DNA of 64,000 bases from Tethya wilhelma (GCA_964030475.1 CAXIPT010000005.1:3829779-3893778); one strand, 5' to 3'. Positions 22,746 through 35,743 are shown, counted from the stretch's first letter. Translations and numbers: made by a program. The notes: generated from the sequence alone by a model not told the origin.

Positions 22746-25700
22746 ATGATTATATTTAAAGACGTTTTAAGTGGTAAGTGAAATCGTATTTTTATGTTGG
22801 TCTTGTGAATAATGTGTCTTGTGTGTTCTAACAGGAGATGAGCTCTTCAGTGATACCTTCAAGTATAGAGAAGACAAGCATCATATATTTTACGTTGTCG
22901 AAGGAAAGGTAAGCTCATGCTTATACCCCATAGTTTCAGTGCATTGAGTACAGCCTCAATTATGTACTATTAATTTTTGTAATGTATAATTTTTATGTTT
23001 CGACACTCAGTAAACTATGGCATATAATTTGATCACTTACTGCTGATAGTTGAATCTCTGTCCATAAATATTTACAACCTTAGCCACTTAATAGTCTCAC
23101 GGGCCAAACATCCAAGAGGGGGGAAAAAGACGTCTGGTAAAAGTTGCCCAGTTTTCGTGTGCAATCAGAATTTCATTAGTGTGATGTAAGGCAATGCTGT
23201 CATGTGAAATTTTTTTTTGCCAGAAGACTTGAGTTTAGCTGCAGCTTTCTTCTTAGTGTACTCCAGTGTGAAGTAGTCGTGAGTTTGAGCCCATCTTCTA
23301 CGCACAAACACTTTAACAGTGAAAGTTCAGTCTTACAATGCTTACAGATGTGGACTGTTCTTGGACGATGATTATATAGCACTATGGTCTCACGTAATAA
23401 GAACAATTTGGTTGGTTGGTTTCAAATTTGGTGGGAAATTTTATCTCATTAAGTTCAAAATTACAAAAATACTAAAATATGATTTGAGGTTACAACATTC
23501 CGCAATTGCAAACGAAAACTGGGCCAGTTTTACCAGTCGTCCTTCCCCCCTCTCAGATGTCTGGCCCGCGAGACTAAAGTCTATTTGCGTTCACTTGAGC
23601 CTTCAAAATTTCTTCATAACTTGGCCGTATATCTAGAAATTGTGCTATTTTAGATACCATTTGATTGCAAATTTCACATAGATTCGTTTGGTACTTTTTA
23701 AAAAGCGCTACCCCTTACCATTCAAAAGTTACACGTATGCCCCATACATAAAGTACAGACATTCCATTAACCACAAATGTGGTAAAGCTGTACTTAAGCA
23801 AAACCACACTACTTCCTGGGCTCAAGTGAATGCGAATAGACTTTAGCCACTTAATACCAATGTTGCAGTGGTATCTAGTCTTGTGGACCAGATGTCCCGA
23901 GAAGCGGGGGAAGGAACAGTCTCATCCAAGGCCCCAACTATTTTGCCAGTGAAAAATGAATGTCTAGAAAATCTAGTGCACTTCCGCTGTTCTCCGCCAG
24001 AAATCAGGTGACTATTGCTTACATGAAGTCATGTGACAATCGTGTCATATGACTGAACATTGATTGTGGAAGTCACAAAAGTTTGTTACTTGAAAACTGA
24101 CCAGTTTGTAGAATTTTTGCATGTGTATATGAAACCTGTTGAAACTCGAAACAATGTGCCATTGACACCGGCTAGCGCTTTCGTCTCTGAATGGAACAGA
24201 TTAGAATTCAAAGGCATGAGCTAGACAGCTACAGAATTGTAGTGGGTAGGGTTAGCGTGACCTTTTGACTTGAACTATTTGATCTGTGTTGAAACTTTTA
24301 CTTGCGAAAATGTACAAAGAGCCGTAATAAATTTTTGAGGTCAGTCTACACGTGAATCGTGATAAAGCTACATTCCAGAATTTTGTCAAAAGTGTGCCAG
24401 TTTTTCTAGACCCCCATTTTTCACTGGCGAAATAGGCAGGGTCTTGGCTAGACTAGAAAACGAACATCTGGTAACTGTAGCCCACTTTTGAGTACACTAA
24501 GAAGAAAGCCCTACCTACATATACTAAAGTCTTTGAGTCAAGCCATTTTTTTTTCACGTGATAAGATACCCTTATATCACGCTAATGGAATTCTGATTGC
24601 ATACGGAAAGTGGCCTACAGTTACCAGATGTTCCCCCCCCTTCCCTCTCGGAACGTCTAGCCCACGAGACTAGTGATAATTACTGACTACAGTAAATTAT
24701 TGAATGCACATTTAATGTTTACTACTATCATTGTAGAATGTTACTGTGAAAGGTGACACGATAGACGACAGTTTGATAGGAGGTAATGCCAGTGCTGAAG
24801 CTGGACCTGAAGAGGCTACTGCTGATGATCCCAACACAGTATCAGGGATAGATGTTGTTCTTGGCAGCAGACTGGTTGAGACTGGCTTTGGAAAGAAGAA
24901 GGACTACCAAGTATATATTAAGGTTTGTATCTGGTGAACAATAATTATTTAGGTGAAAGTTACTTGAAACGGCAGAATACTTAGTGACAGTTAATCCAGT
25001 CACCAGAGTTCTGCACCACACAACTCTAGCAATGTGCTCTTGAATATCTTCTGTCGTACATGTCCTACACTGACTTTACTTAGCTTTATCTGCTCATTTC
25101 AAAATACGCTAGGCAATTATTCTACAGTAGAACCTTGGTTATCCGGACCTTGTTTATCTGGAACCTCAATTATCCGGATTGAGCTGGAAGGCCAAAATTC
25201 GGTAAATTAGAGCAAATTTTGTAGACTCCACCCATTTTTCAAGCTTGAGGCTTGTACGTGTTAGCCAAATTTGAGTGATTCAAGTCTAAACGAAGAAAAA
25301 TACAATCTACCAGTGTTGTTACATGCTAAATGTTACGAAAAACTATCGTGGCTACTGCTAGTGCTACTAGAACCAGTATTAATTCATTATTTCGACTATC
25401 TGGACTTTTTGCTTATCCGGCAGGCTTCCGGTACAAAGGTATCTGGATAACTGAGGTTCTACTGTATGAGGCAGGAGCACACCAGGGCGTGAAAGTCAAA
25501 GGACCAAATGTTTTTATTAAACTCACAATCCGCTATGCAAACATTTAAACTGTGAAGCTTAGTGCTCAGAGATGCTGAAAAGTCTTAGATTTCAGGAACT
25601 ACAAGTTTTTGTAAAATGCTTTGCATGGATAATCTCGATTATTATTTGGTAAGCCGCTTTTGAAGAGCTGCCTTTTCTGAGATATGTACAGTGAACAAAC

Positions 25701-26472
25701 AACAAGCAAACATGCACACACACAGACAAAATGGCTACAGTAATCCTAGTCACCTAAGCCCAGTTTACAATTACCAATCTGTGTTACTCTAAACTATTCT
25801 AGAATGTGCATTGGGAGCATTGTATCTTCAAACTAGCTCAGTAAATTGCAATGTAAGCACAAAACTGAATTGAAACCGGATTAATGATGTGTAATTTGTG
25901 TGCCGGCCTTAATTAGAGTAAAATTTTGAGTGAGTGGAAATATTCTTTTTGTAGCCTCAAGTGTTTCTCGTCACACTAATCCATCGTTTTTCTTGTTCTT
26001 TGATTGGAGCCTCAATTTAAGCAAAAAAGTAATTACATAGCACTAAAGCTTTAGCCTGATTCTTTAAATGTTTAGAGATGATAGTTACCTTACTAGCATT
26101 ATTTCACTAGCTACTATCTGGTAGTATCACTAGCTGGTATCGCTAGATAGCTTTAATCCACTAACCAGTTCAGCTTGGACTGTTCACACATGGACTAGTT
26201 TCCATTTATACACAAGTCCCATTGGGGTTTAATGTGCATTAGAGTGTGTGTGTAAATGGAGCTCTAGTCTGTCCTTATACATACATACATACAGTAGTGT
26301 TCAGTCCTAACCTGACTTCATTTTGCTTGTCAATAAATTTAGGCCTACATAGGAAAAATTGTAAAGTACCTACAGGAAAACAACCCTGGTAGAGTGGATG
26401 ATTTCAAGAAACAAGCACAGCCTGCAGTAAAAGAGGTAAGACACTCTTTCTTTGCTATAAACTGCTGATTTG

Positions 26473-26521
<49 letters not shown>

Positions 26522-29439
26522 TGTGTGTGTGTGTACGCACGCCTTGATATTCAGGTATTGGAGAACTTCAAGGAATATCAGTTCTTCATGGGAGAGAGTA
26601 TGGACCCTGATGCTATGCACGTTTTGGTCTGTTACGAAGGAGACACACCCTTGGTAATGTTTTTCAAAGATGGTCTACTAGAAGAGAAAGTGGTATGTGT
26701 GCAATCCATTGTGTGACTTCTGCATTCATAGGCTCTCTATGCTGTTGGATCAGCATAATGATGCATCGTTCCCAAGCTCCTCCTTGTGAATTTTTTCTTC
26801 AAAAAAAAAAACGAAACAAGAAGAGAGCCTAGCTAGCTGGTGTCTAATATCACATGTGTCGTTATGGGTAGACACCAAGGTGGATGTGAGATATACACAG
26901 TGTACAAGACCACAAGAACACATTGCTGTGATCCAGCCCATGTCTTCAACATGTTTGCCACTGAGCTTTGAGTGGATGAAAATGGGGTTTAGGAACAAAA
27001 GATCTCAAATTTAATGGCAGACAGAGGTTTTTTATTCAGTCTTTGCTAGCTGAAGAAGCTTAAAACCAGTGTAAAACAGTTTGTTTCAAGCATTGATTCT
27101 GTCCTGCATGCAGTAAATCCCGGAAAAATTTCATCATATACAGTTCAAAACTACGCACGTGATATTTGATACCAAGCTCTCTTCTGTCCGTGGTGCCATC
27201 AGGACAAAGTCCTGTTAGTATCCATGCAAATTAATTTCACCCTGAAGTGTAAATTTCAAGCTAGGTACACTAGTTAACCCTTGCAACACATGCAGAGGGC
27301 TATGGTCAACATTTTCTGTATCTGTCTGTCTGTCTGTCTGTCTGACTGTCTGTCTGTCTGACTGTCTGTCTGTCTGTCTGACTGTCTGTCTGACTGTCTG
27401 TCTGTTACCATTATTCTCGAGAAGGAAAGCTCCAGTAACAAAATTGCAGACGCTAACCTTCATGAATCGATATCTTGAAATAAATTTTTTTGGGCAGTGT
27501 AAAATGCTGTACTTGCTGAGATCCAAGGCTTTGTGCCTTTCTGAGTACTTAGACCTCAGGTTCTCTGCCTTTAGTCTATGTAGCATTGCTTGGCCAGAAC
27601 AAGGAACAATGAGTTGACTTGCACTTGGGTATTGGAGCTGTATATTAACAAGCCTCCTTGAAGCAAATCCTCTGCAAGTATAGCTAGCTTCAGCTTGGGA
27701 GCTGCTTTTTGTAGTACATTTAAAAAATAAGCATACAAAAGGTTCCACCAACATGGCATCATGCCCCTGATCTACAGCTAGCCTGGCCAGCAAAGTGTGG
27801 TCATGGTCATGGAAGTTGCAGAAGTCGAAATAACTTTTTAAGTGCAAGGTCAAAATGTCAGTACAAATGTCATTTGTGCGGTCATTTTACTAAAGCGCAC
27901 AGCCTTTTAAGCTGGCCGCATTATAGTACTAAAGTCCATCTGGTTTGAGAATGCCAAGGTAGAAAAACTTCAATAACTTTCTAAATATCCAATTGATTTC
28001 AAAATTTCAAGCACCATTGGAAAGCGCTCGTTCTCCCCGTTCTTTTGGTTGCTTTTCCAGCTTCCTACGCCTTACCAATCAAAAGTTAGCTATTATGTCC
28101 CATAGAAAAGGTATGGTTTTGAATCTCATTAATTCACTTTTGGCGGCATTCTCAAACCAGATCCACTTTAGTGTTTACAGAGAGACACAAGTGTACTACT
28201 TGTTATACAAGCCATGAACCACAATGCGAATTTTAGTGACGACCATAATTATTTTTATGGGCTAGTTTTTTGTCTGGACAAAGTGTCCCTGCATAAGCTG
28301 TTTTGAGAGGTCAATTTGATTAAATGCACAACTGTTATTTTGATTTTTGAAATTGATGCACAAAACATAATATTTGGTGAATCTAATCTACATCAAGATT
28401 TTTTTGCTTCACGAAAAATCACCTTTGTAAGTACTTGGTTAATTTTTGTGATTTAAACTTGCAGTTTGAAAGCATAGACTGCCATAATGACTTTCTATGT
28501 TTTGTGAGACTAAATCTTTCGGCCAGTAATTTCGTACCCAAACAAAGTCTCCCAAGTTTGATTCAGAATGGTGTGATGGAGCCATTTTATAGTGTTGGCA
28601 TCAAACACAATGTGACAGTCATGTCTGTAAAGTATTCATGCTATAGTTGTTAGTAGCCTCGTACCCAGGCCACTCCCTCTTTTTAGTGTTTCATGCTAAA
28701 AATTGGGAGGCGTTTAGCGTGAAACACTAAAAAAAGGGAGTGGCCTGGGTACGAGGCTAAGTTGTTAGAGTGTGCCGAGGGTTGTGTACCATCAGTGCCT
28801 TCATTAAATACTGATTACACTCAAATGTTGGATTATTGTTTGTTTTTTTAGCAGAAAGCAATACAAACAAACTGTGTACTTCACAAACTATCAACACAAA
28901 GTCAATTGTTTGCACATATGGAACTTTAGAAGTGTGAATAGCACAAAATTTGATGGGTACACAGCAACAAAGACTAGGGGACAAAATTTGTGATGCTACC
29001 AGACACACAGACTTGGAATAATAGTTTTGATCGATACTTCTATAGATAGATACCAGCTGATACATTATTGTCCACTTTCTTAGTTATCAACAAGATGAGA
29101 TGAGTCACGTATGCAAAATACACAGAATAAGCATATTATCACGTTCGTGTAGCATCCTGCTAATCTGTAAAACAGTTTCCCCCATGTCAATTGCTTTGAA
29201 AAATGTGCGAAATTCTTTAAGATTGTTATCTACATTCACCAATTTCAGCTGGATTTACTACAATAATGACATTATGATGGTAAATAGATTCATGCGACTT
29301 GAGACCTCCATGGTTCATGGAACCACTGGGTTATTTTTTTGAGGGAAATATTTTCAGAGGAGCATGCATGGGGATGATGCTGTTTTCTCCATGAATGTAT
29401 GTATGATGTGTTGTATTTTTTTTCTCTTCATTGCAGTGA
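22746..29439 (+). CDS. TPT1: Translationally controlled tumour protein (TCTP/TPT1)
   Basis: Exons 22746-22773, 22835-22908, 24737-24922, 26343-26435 and 26555-26692 join in frame to 172-173 residues (family 172). TCTP is an abundant cytosolic growth- and stress-linked protein that binds calcium, tubulin and small GTPases. Signatures are the start [29 protein letters not shown] (TCTP signature 1), [13 protein letters not shown] strand, then [20 protein letters not shown] (helical hairpin), and [12 protein letters not shown] ... MFFKDGL (signature 2). After GLLEEKV a donor GTATGT follows. The only acceptor giving a prompt stop is at 29436 (CATTGCAG|TGA), so the stop codon probably starts a 3'UTR exon 2.7 kb away. 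If this intron is retained, translation would instead add eight residues (VCVQSIV-type tail). Introns 2 to 5 are packed with foldback elements. Confidence 0.93.
23080..23856. mobile_element. Composite of two foldback elements in TCTP intron 2
   Basis: A direct repeat TTAGCCACTTAATA occurs at 23080-23093 and 23843-23856. Between them lie two abutting inverted-repeat units. The first, about 23093-23575, has AGTCTCACGGGCC/GGCCCGCGAGACT ends. The second, about 23574-23846, has 27-bp ends (CTAAAGTCTATTTGCGTTCA and inverse). The outer repeats suggest that the pair moved as one unit or that one inserted at the edge of the other. Confidence 0.75.
23878..24672. mobile_element. Second element of the TAGTCTCG family in TCTP intron 2
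   Basis: The ends TAGTCTTGTGGACCAGATGT and its diverged inverse (TCTCGGAACGTCTAGCCCACGAGACTA) are about 795 bp apart, with inner GAAAAATG/CATTTTTC words near both ends also inverted. No ORF. Diverged more than the 13.5-kb copy. Confidence 0.65.
25125..25464. mobile_element. 340-bp pogo/Tigger-type MITE
   Basis: Ends CAGTAGAACCTTGGTTATCC and its inverse (GGATAACTGAGGTTCTACTG) are flanked by TA on both sides (25123-25124, 25465-25466). The CAGTAGAACCTNGRTTATCCG end with TA duplication is characteristic of pogo/Tigger elements. Internal repeats of the TTATCCGG word are present. No transposase. It lies in TCTP intron 3. Confidence 0.88.
25483..25755. repeat. Dispersed repeat, copy 2
   Basis: Resembles about 2065-2313 in block order (GGGCGTGA, AAGCTTAGTGCTCAGAGATG, AATGCTTTGCA, ACACAGACAAAATGGCTACA, GTAATCCT), though much diverged. 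It sits directly right of the pogo-type MITE. Confidence 0.5.
26477..26536 (+). repeat. (GT)n upstream of TCTP exon 5
   Basis: A GT run, interrupted by GTAT, ends about 20 bp before the acceptor TTGATATTCAG|GTATTGGAG. Short ORFs reading CVCVCV across it are artefacts. Confidence 0.85.
27317..27412 (+). repeat. (TCTG)n tetranucleotide repeat
   Basis: A run of TCTG units with interspersed GACTG variants in TCTP intron 5. A 212-codon minus-strand ORF (27215-27853) reads through it; it has no splice context or family resemblance. Confidence 0.85.
27928..28172. mobile_element. Foldback element of about 245 bp
   Basis: The ends ACTAAAGTCCATCTGGTTTG (plus AGAATGCC) and their inverse GGCATTCTCAAACCAGATCC-ACTTTAGT give imperfect 30-bp inverted repeats. 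It is in TCTP intron 5 and has no ORF of note. Confidence 0.75.
28654..28759. mobile_element. Foldback MITE, AGCCTCGTACCCAGGC family, second copy
   Basis: Same ends and interior (TCTTTTTAGTGTTT) as the 8.0-kb copy, with 36-37-bp arms, one interruption and a 30-bp loop. It is flanked by AGTTGTTAG on both sides (28645-28653 and 28760-28768), a 9-bp target duplication. TCTP intron 5. Confidence 0.9.
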
Positions 29440-29684
29440 GAAGACCCAAACATCTATGAACTCACAATATTTATACTTGCATTATAATTTATATGTCTAG
29501 AATTAATTTAGTATTATTGGTAATATTGTTTTCATTATTTTAATAATTCAAAGTCTTTTAATTAATGACATTGTCACGTGCGGATATGATCGTATATAAT
29601 GTTATGTGTTAGGGCGTGGCGTTTTTGATTGGCAACTTCTAAAAGAAAGACGTGCTATAATAGACTACTAGACCTAGACGCACC

Positions 29685-31505
29685 ATGGCTGCAAAACAAC
29701 CATGTAAGTTTTTTTGTCCAGCTGCATAAACACTAAAGAATGTCGTGTGTCAAGTATAGTTTGTACGTTTAACTTTTTGTGAGAATCGTGTACAGTAAAT
29801 TACACGTACACACAGAAAAACATTAATTTTGCTGGATCTAAGTTCTGATCTAAGCTTTAGCACAATTATTTTATACAGTTTATATTAATCACTGCATGGT
29901 CCATTGGGTATACCATACCAACTTTTACCCTACAAAGTATAATTTATGGATATACTGGTGGTGATATTAAAATTATAGTCTTGGTCAAAGAGTGGTCACA
30001 AAAATTCATGCTATAGAACATTGCATCATGTTGCTTTAGTAGAAGAGCTTTTGGCAAACTAGCTTGGTATTAAGTAGGGACTTTCCCACAGATGGACAGT
30101 GAACTAGCTAAGGTGTCTCTACTTGATCACAGACCAGACTAAAGCTACTGCATGTTAGGCCCTCTTTCTGGAGCACTACTTTTATACAATGAAAGTCGTG
30201 AAAGTATGTTGGCACATCAATTTTATTATTAAAACAGTGAAAGTAGAAAATCACACCCGTTGATGGGCGCCTAAAGATGAAGCACAGCTCTGCAACAGTC
30301 TACCTGTCCTCACTCTACCCACGAATAGACATGGCCTTATTACTGTGTGAACCTTCTTTTGCACCTGCTATTGTAAAAATACCTTTATGCACTTGACCAG
30401 AAACAAGTATGAACAGAATGTGTGATGGGAATAGATTTGAGGGACTATATTTGTATTAGTGATTCAGCCACGTTGCTATTAGTACTGGGAATTGTTGCTT
30501 CCTCTGATACATGTAGCAAATTGGATGCCTACTCCTCAGCAGACCATTCCAGGCTGTCCTCCTGGTCTGGAGTACCTCACACAGATTGACCAGCTCCTCG
30601 TCCACCAGCAAGTAGAACTGCTTGAACGTGAGTTGGAACCAGCACCACAATATGGGCAACTGTGTTGCACTATAATTTATTTGAAATCCTTGTGTAGTTA
30701 TCACTGGTTTTGAGACCAAGAACAAGTACCGTGTGAGGAATACTCTTGGACAGGAAGTGTATTTTGCTGCTGAGGGTATGTTTTGCCTTGTCAGATACTA
30801 ATGTTTCTCTTCTCTCGTGTACTACACTCACTTTGATATTCACAGCATTATCCATGCTATATACACTCACTCGATCACTCTCTCACACACACGCACAGAG
30901 TCTGGCTGCCTGACTCGTCAGTGCTGTGGTAATGTGCGACCATTTGAAATGAGCATTTATGACAACCAGCAGAAGGAGGTGAGTACACACAACGAGTGCA
31001 CTGTGGCAGTCAAGTGTCATTGTTTACAGTTGTGACTGCTATTGTATTACAAATGCAGGTCATTAGGCTTATTCGTCCATATCGTTGTACTGGATGGTGC
31101 TGCTTCTGTTGTCTCCAAGAGATGGAAGTTCAGTCTCCCCCTGGGACCACCATTGGTTTCATCAAACAAGACTGTACCTTTGTCTTTCCCTGGTACACCA
31201 TCCAGAATGCTGATGGAGATACTGTGCTCAAGATAAAGGGTCCCTGTTGGACTTGCAAGTGGTGTGATGTGGAATTTAATGTAAGTTGACCTTGTGTTTG
31301 TGTGTGTGTGTGTGGGGTGCATGGGTGGGTGGGTAGGTGGGTTAACTCCAAGTCCTACCATGGGTAATTACATTTTTCATCTCTTGGTTGTTGTGAGTGT
31401 CCATCTAAGGCCTGTACCCTTCAAGCAACTAGCTCTGCCCAAGGAGAGTGTAGTTCCACGACTCATAGTACCTGCTTGACCAACTTGTGGTAGCCTTTTT
31501 TTTCG

Positions 31506-31588
<83 letters not shown>

Positions 31589-32297
31589 CGTATGTGTGTG
31601 CGTGTGTGTGTGTGCGTGTGTGTGCATGTGTGTGTGTGTGACCTTCCACTATGATTTCAATAAAAAAACATTCTCTCAGATTCTGTCAGCTGATGGATGT
31701 CAGGAAGTTGGTAAGATCACCAAGCAGTGGTCTGGTCTGGCCAAGGAATATTTCACAGATGCAGACAACTTTGGAATTCAATGTAAGACTAGTTGTACAC
31801 TGAGTGCAGTTAATTGCCTCGCGCGGTTTAGAAAGGAAACCAGTTAGACCGAAAGAAATGGACTACCATGAATACCTGATCAGCTAACCGTGTATTTTAA
31901 ACTCTCACTCTTGTACAGTTAGTAAGGTACCAAATGATGTCTCTGCAGTCTATGCCGGCTCATAACACACATGATTCTAGCAATTATACGTAGCACGAGA
32001 TCTCGAGCTGTACGCGCGCACGTGTTTTGTATATTATGGTAAGGATCATCACGATCACGAGCATGCAGCTAGCTTGTTTCAAACCGGAACAATTTTTGCC
32101 AAATTGGCCCCGTTTTCATCCGGTGTTCATGACGTATAATTGGATTTTACTTCCACAATTTTTGGCCCTGCAAGATTACACTGCCTCGCGCTAAGGCGCT
32201 CGGCAATAATTTATTTGGTGTGAATTGTAGAGCCTGTTACTCGATCCATTGTATGTGGTATACATGTAGCATTATGGTATTGTTTGCTGATTATCAT

Positions 32298-32333
<36 letters not shown>

Positions 32334-33380
32334 ACACATTCAGTCCCAATGGATCTGGATGTCAAGATGAAGGCAGTCATGCTTGGTGCATGTTTCCTTA
32401 TTGTAAGTATTCTTATGTGGAAATATAGTGGTACTGTCACGTAGTAAAAGGACCCCCGTAGTATTTGGACCCCCCGGAACAAATACTTCAGTATAATTCA
32501 TAGGCAATTGACCCCCTCTGAAATATTTGGACCCCCTTGTGCAATCACGGTAGAGGATATGAGTGCGAGCAGCACAAGCACTCAGACACATTCATCACAG
32601 TAGAAACTGATAATTTTTTATTGAGAGAACACTGTCCTAGCAAATCAAGTTAGATCAATAGACTGAACATCATGCAAAGAATGGATCTCATGAGAAGGCA
32701 TAGGTCTAAGATAAGTAACGAGACTAACAGTGTGCAAGATTATAAATATCAAGTTTAACTTCATCATTATAATAATTATTATTTGATCATCATTATGGTT
32801 CACAATTCTACCACTCCCTCCATGGCCTCACTACCCGCAGATTGTCACGGTTCTACTGCTTTATACACTGGATTACTCAGTGAGAAGAAAAGAGCCTCTG
32901 AATAGTTGGGTGTGCACCATTAAATTTTAAATAATAATATTGTGTAGTCATTTTCAGTATAGCTAGCTGTGAAAGATTGCATGGTACTAGGATTTAAATT
33001 TTATTCTTTTCCCTTTATTATCTGTCAATACCAACTCATGAGAAGAATGCCACATAATTATATATTATGCTAAGTAACACTGCATGCTCACTGCTATTAT
33101 GGTCCACCACTTCTGAGTTGACTCTGCATACAAGGTCTCTAAGGGGGGTCCAAACACTACAACTAGGAACATTAGCTTCAAGCACTTGCTGAAGTATTTG
33201 GACCGGGGGTTCCATCTGCTATAAAGTTTTTGGACCGGGGGTCCAACCATATCGAAGTATTTGGACCTGGGGGGACCAAAATAAGGGGGTCCAAATTCTC
33301 CGTGACAGTACCTGTATCAATATATTTTCCTATTTCTGTAGGACTTCATGTTCTTTGAGCAAAGTGGTAACAATAACTGA
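29685..33380 (+). CDS. Phospholipid scramblase, copy A
   Basis: Eight exons (29685-29703, 30517-30627, 30698-30775, 30899-30978, 31059-31280, 31680-31782, 32344-32402, 33342-33380) give 236 residues. Scramblases of the PLSCR family are palmitoylated membrane proteins that bind calcium and are proposed to mix lipids between leaflets. Seen in order: a very short proline-poor N-terminus; [51 protein letters not shown]; the cysteine cluster [12 protein letters not shown] (palmitoylation site of the family); [31 protein letters not shown], containing the acidic calcium-binding loop; then the single C-terminal membrane helix [19 protein letters not shown]. Intron 5 is a long GT repeat, and intron 7 contains an 879-bp element that copy B lacks. 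Closely similar to vertebrate PLSCR1-4, without one-to-one assignment. Confidence 0.93.
31508..31640 (+). repeat. (GT)n in intron 5 of scramblase A
   Basis: A 130-bp GT-rich run ends about 40 bp before the acceptor of exon 6. Copy B has only GTGTGTG at the same place, so the repeat expanded in A or collapsed in B after duplication. Confidence 0.9.
32432..33310. mobile_element. 879-bp element with TACTGTCACG ends in scramblase A intron 7
   Basis: Ends TACTGTCACGTAGTAAAAGG and the inverse at 33285-33310 give imperfect 26-bp inverted repeats. The word TATTTGGACCCCC and close variants recur inside both ends in matching orientation, like subterminal binding sites. The leading TA may be a target duplication. 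No transposase. Absent from scramblase B, so it inserted after the duplication. Confidence 0.8.
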
Positions 33381-33700
33381 ACCTTGAGGACTGTTTTCTA
33401 AAACCAAGAAGTATACATATCACCTCTATATCAGCTTTAACACTAATATGTACGTAAAAAAAAAAATTATTATTATTTCTAAGTGTTATAATGACTTCTA
33501 CAATTAAAGTGTATATAATTATATACTCCCTTTTTGTTGTAATTTTTTTGCTGGAAACAACCTAAAGCTGTCTACGGGGCCGGGGCGGGCGCGAGTGTGG
33601 TCAGATATCTAGAGCATGGGCCGCCCAAAGGTAGGAAGGGCGTGGCTGTGGTTCTGCATAATCAATTTAATTTGTTGTCAAAAGTGCACTGATCAAGAAG

Positions 33701-34366
33701 ATGGCAGCGAAAGCACCAGGTAGTAAAACTTGTATTTACAAGTGTGCACGCACTGAATGTTATGTATGTGTAGAGCTAAGGTTTATAAACTAAACTACAA
33801 CGCATGGCATAATCAGTCAGCTTTATTTACATAGCTAATTTTCTATGCACGAATGGCCCATTATTATGGTAACCAAATAGAAGTATTTAAACTGCAGAAA
33901 AGCTGAGTGTTTACTCAGAAAAGCTGCTAGTATTGCTATGGCTTATTCATTTTCAAAAAGCCTAAGAACGTGGCCTAAAACCATTATTTAGCTAGTAGGT
34001 TGATTGTTTTGTTGCTTCCTTTGATAATGTAGCAAATTGGATGCCTACTCCTCAGCAGACCATTCCAGGCTGTCCTCCTGGTCTGGAGTACCTTACACAG
34101 ATTGACCAGCTCCTGGTCCACCAGCAAATAGAACTGCTTGAAAGTGAGTTGGAACCAGCACCACTATATGGACAACTGTGTTACACTATAGATTATTTCA
34201 ACTTCTTGTGTAGTTGTCACTGGTTTTGAGACCAAGAACAAGTACCGTGTGAGGAATACTCTTGGACAGGAAGTATATTTTGCTGCTGAGGGTATGTTTG
34301 CCTTGTCAGATACTAACATTTCCCTTCTCTCGTACACCGCATTCACTTACTCACACTATAATCCAT

Positions 34367-34409
<43 letters not shown>

Positions 34410-35692
34410 CCAGTGTTTCCCCCAAAGAGGGGTAGGGGGGCATTCCCCCCTCCTTTCAAATACTTCCCTCCCCATACAAATACATATAAACTACTAATTT
34501 TCAGACAATTTTAAGCAACTCCACCCACCTCCCCCCCTCTTTACTTTTGTTCTGGGGGAAACATTGCACTCATACACACACACACACACACACACACACT
34601 CACTCACTCACAGAGTCTGGCTGCCTGACTCGTCAGTGCTGTGGTAATGTGCGACCATTTGAAATGAGCATTTATGACAACCAGCAGAAGGAGGTGAGTA
34701 CACACAATGACATACCTGTTTGTTGAAACCTTCATAGAGTGCACCATGATGCTCATCAAGTGATTGTACTCATTGTTAACAGTTGTGAATGCTTACAAAT
34801 GCAGGTCATTAGGCTTATTCGTCCATATCGTTGTACTGGATGGTGCTGCTTCTGTTGTCTCCAAGAGATGGAAGTTCAGTCTCCTCCAGGGACCACCATT
34901 GGTTTCATCAAACAAGACTGCACCTTTGTCTTTCCCTGGTACACCATTCAGAATGCTGATGGAGATACTGTGCTCAAGATAAAGGGTCCCTGTTGGACTT
35001 GCAAGTGGTGTGATGTGGAATTTAATGTAAGTTGATCTCGTGTGTGTGACCTTCCGCTCTGATTTCAATAAAAAAACATTCTCTCAGATTCTGTCAGCTG
35101 ATGGAAGTCAGGAAGTTGGTAAGATCACCAAGCAGTGGTCTGGTCTGGCCAAGGAATATTTCACAGATGCTGACAACTTTGGAATTCAATGTAAGAATAG
35201 ATGTAGATTTTGCTCCATTGTGTATGATCTCACTGTCACTCCCTCCTTCTAAACTATACTTTTGTATTTCTAATAATGGTGTGACCTCGAGAGTGCATGT
35301 GAATATGTGAGTTAATGATAATCAGAGTTTTATCTAGAATTGTAGTGTTGGGAGGAAAGAAATGTCCACAGACCGCTTTGGTGCTGATTTCAAATTAAAT
35401 TTTGGCCCTTAAAATAATGCTAGTTTAGAAACTGGGTGAAACTTAGAGAAAGTACAGAGGAGTTTGAAAAAAGTGTTTTAAAGCTGGTATATGTTACTCC
35501 AACAATGACATTCATTAGCAAAATTGCCAAAAAGTGCTTGAAACTCCTTCAGTGTAAAATTGTTTATTTATATGTGGAACATAGGGCAACGCCATCGTTT
35601 GCCCACAAGAGGTGTGGTCAAAGTCTGAAGCACTAATTGGCTAATAGTTTTGTGGAATCCCTCCATAGTAGGTAGTAGCATAGTCCATAGTA

Positions 35693-35743
<51 letters not shown>

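Noticed and set aside
26475..26716. ORFs reading CVCVCV or THTHTH over dinucleotide repeats (also near 31512, 36459, 43122, 59025)
   Set aside because: They are translations of GT/CA microsatellites in introns and carry no protein signal.
27317..27412. CRISPR-like or regularly spaced array in the TCTG/GACTG run
   Set aside because: It is a tetranucleotide microsatellite with no spacers; this is animal DNA.
27215..27853. 212-codon minus-strand ORF in TCTP intron 5
   Set aside because: It crosses a TCTG repeat, has no splice or start context and no family resemblance; part may be transposon debris.
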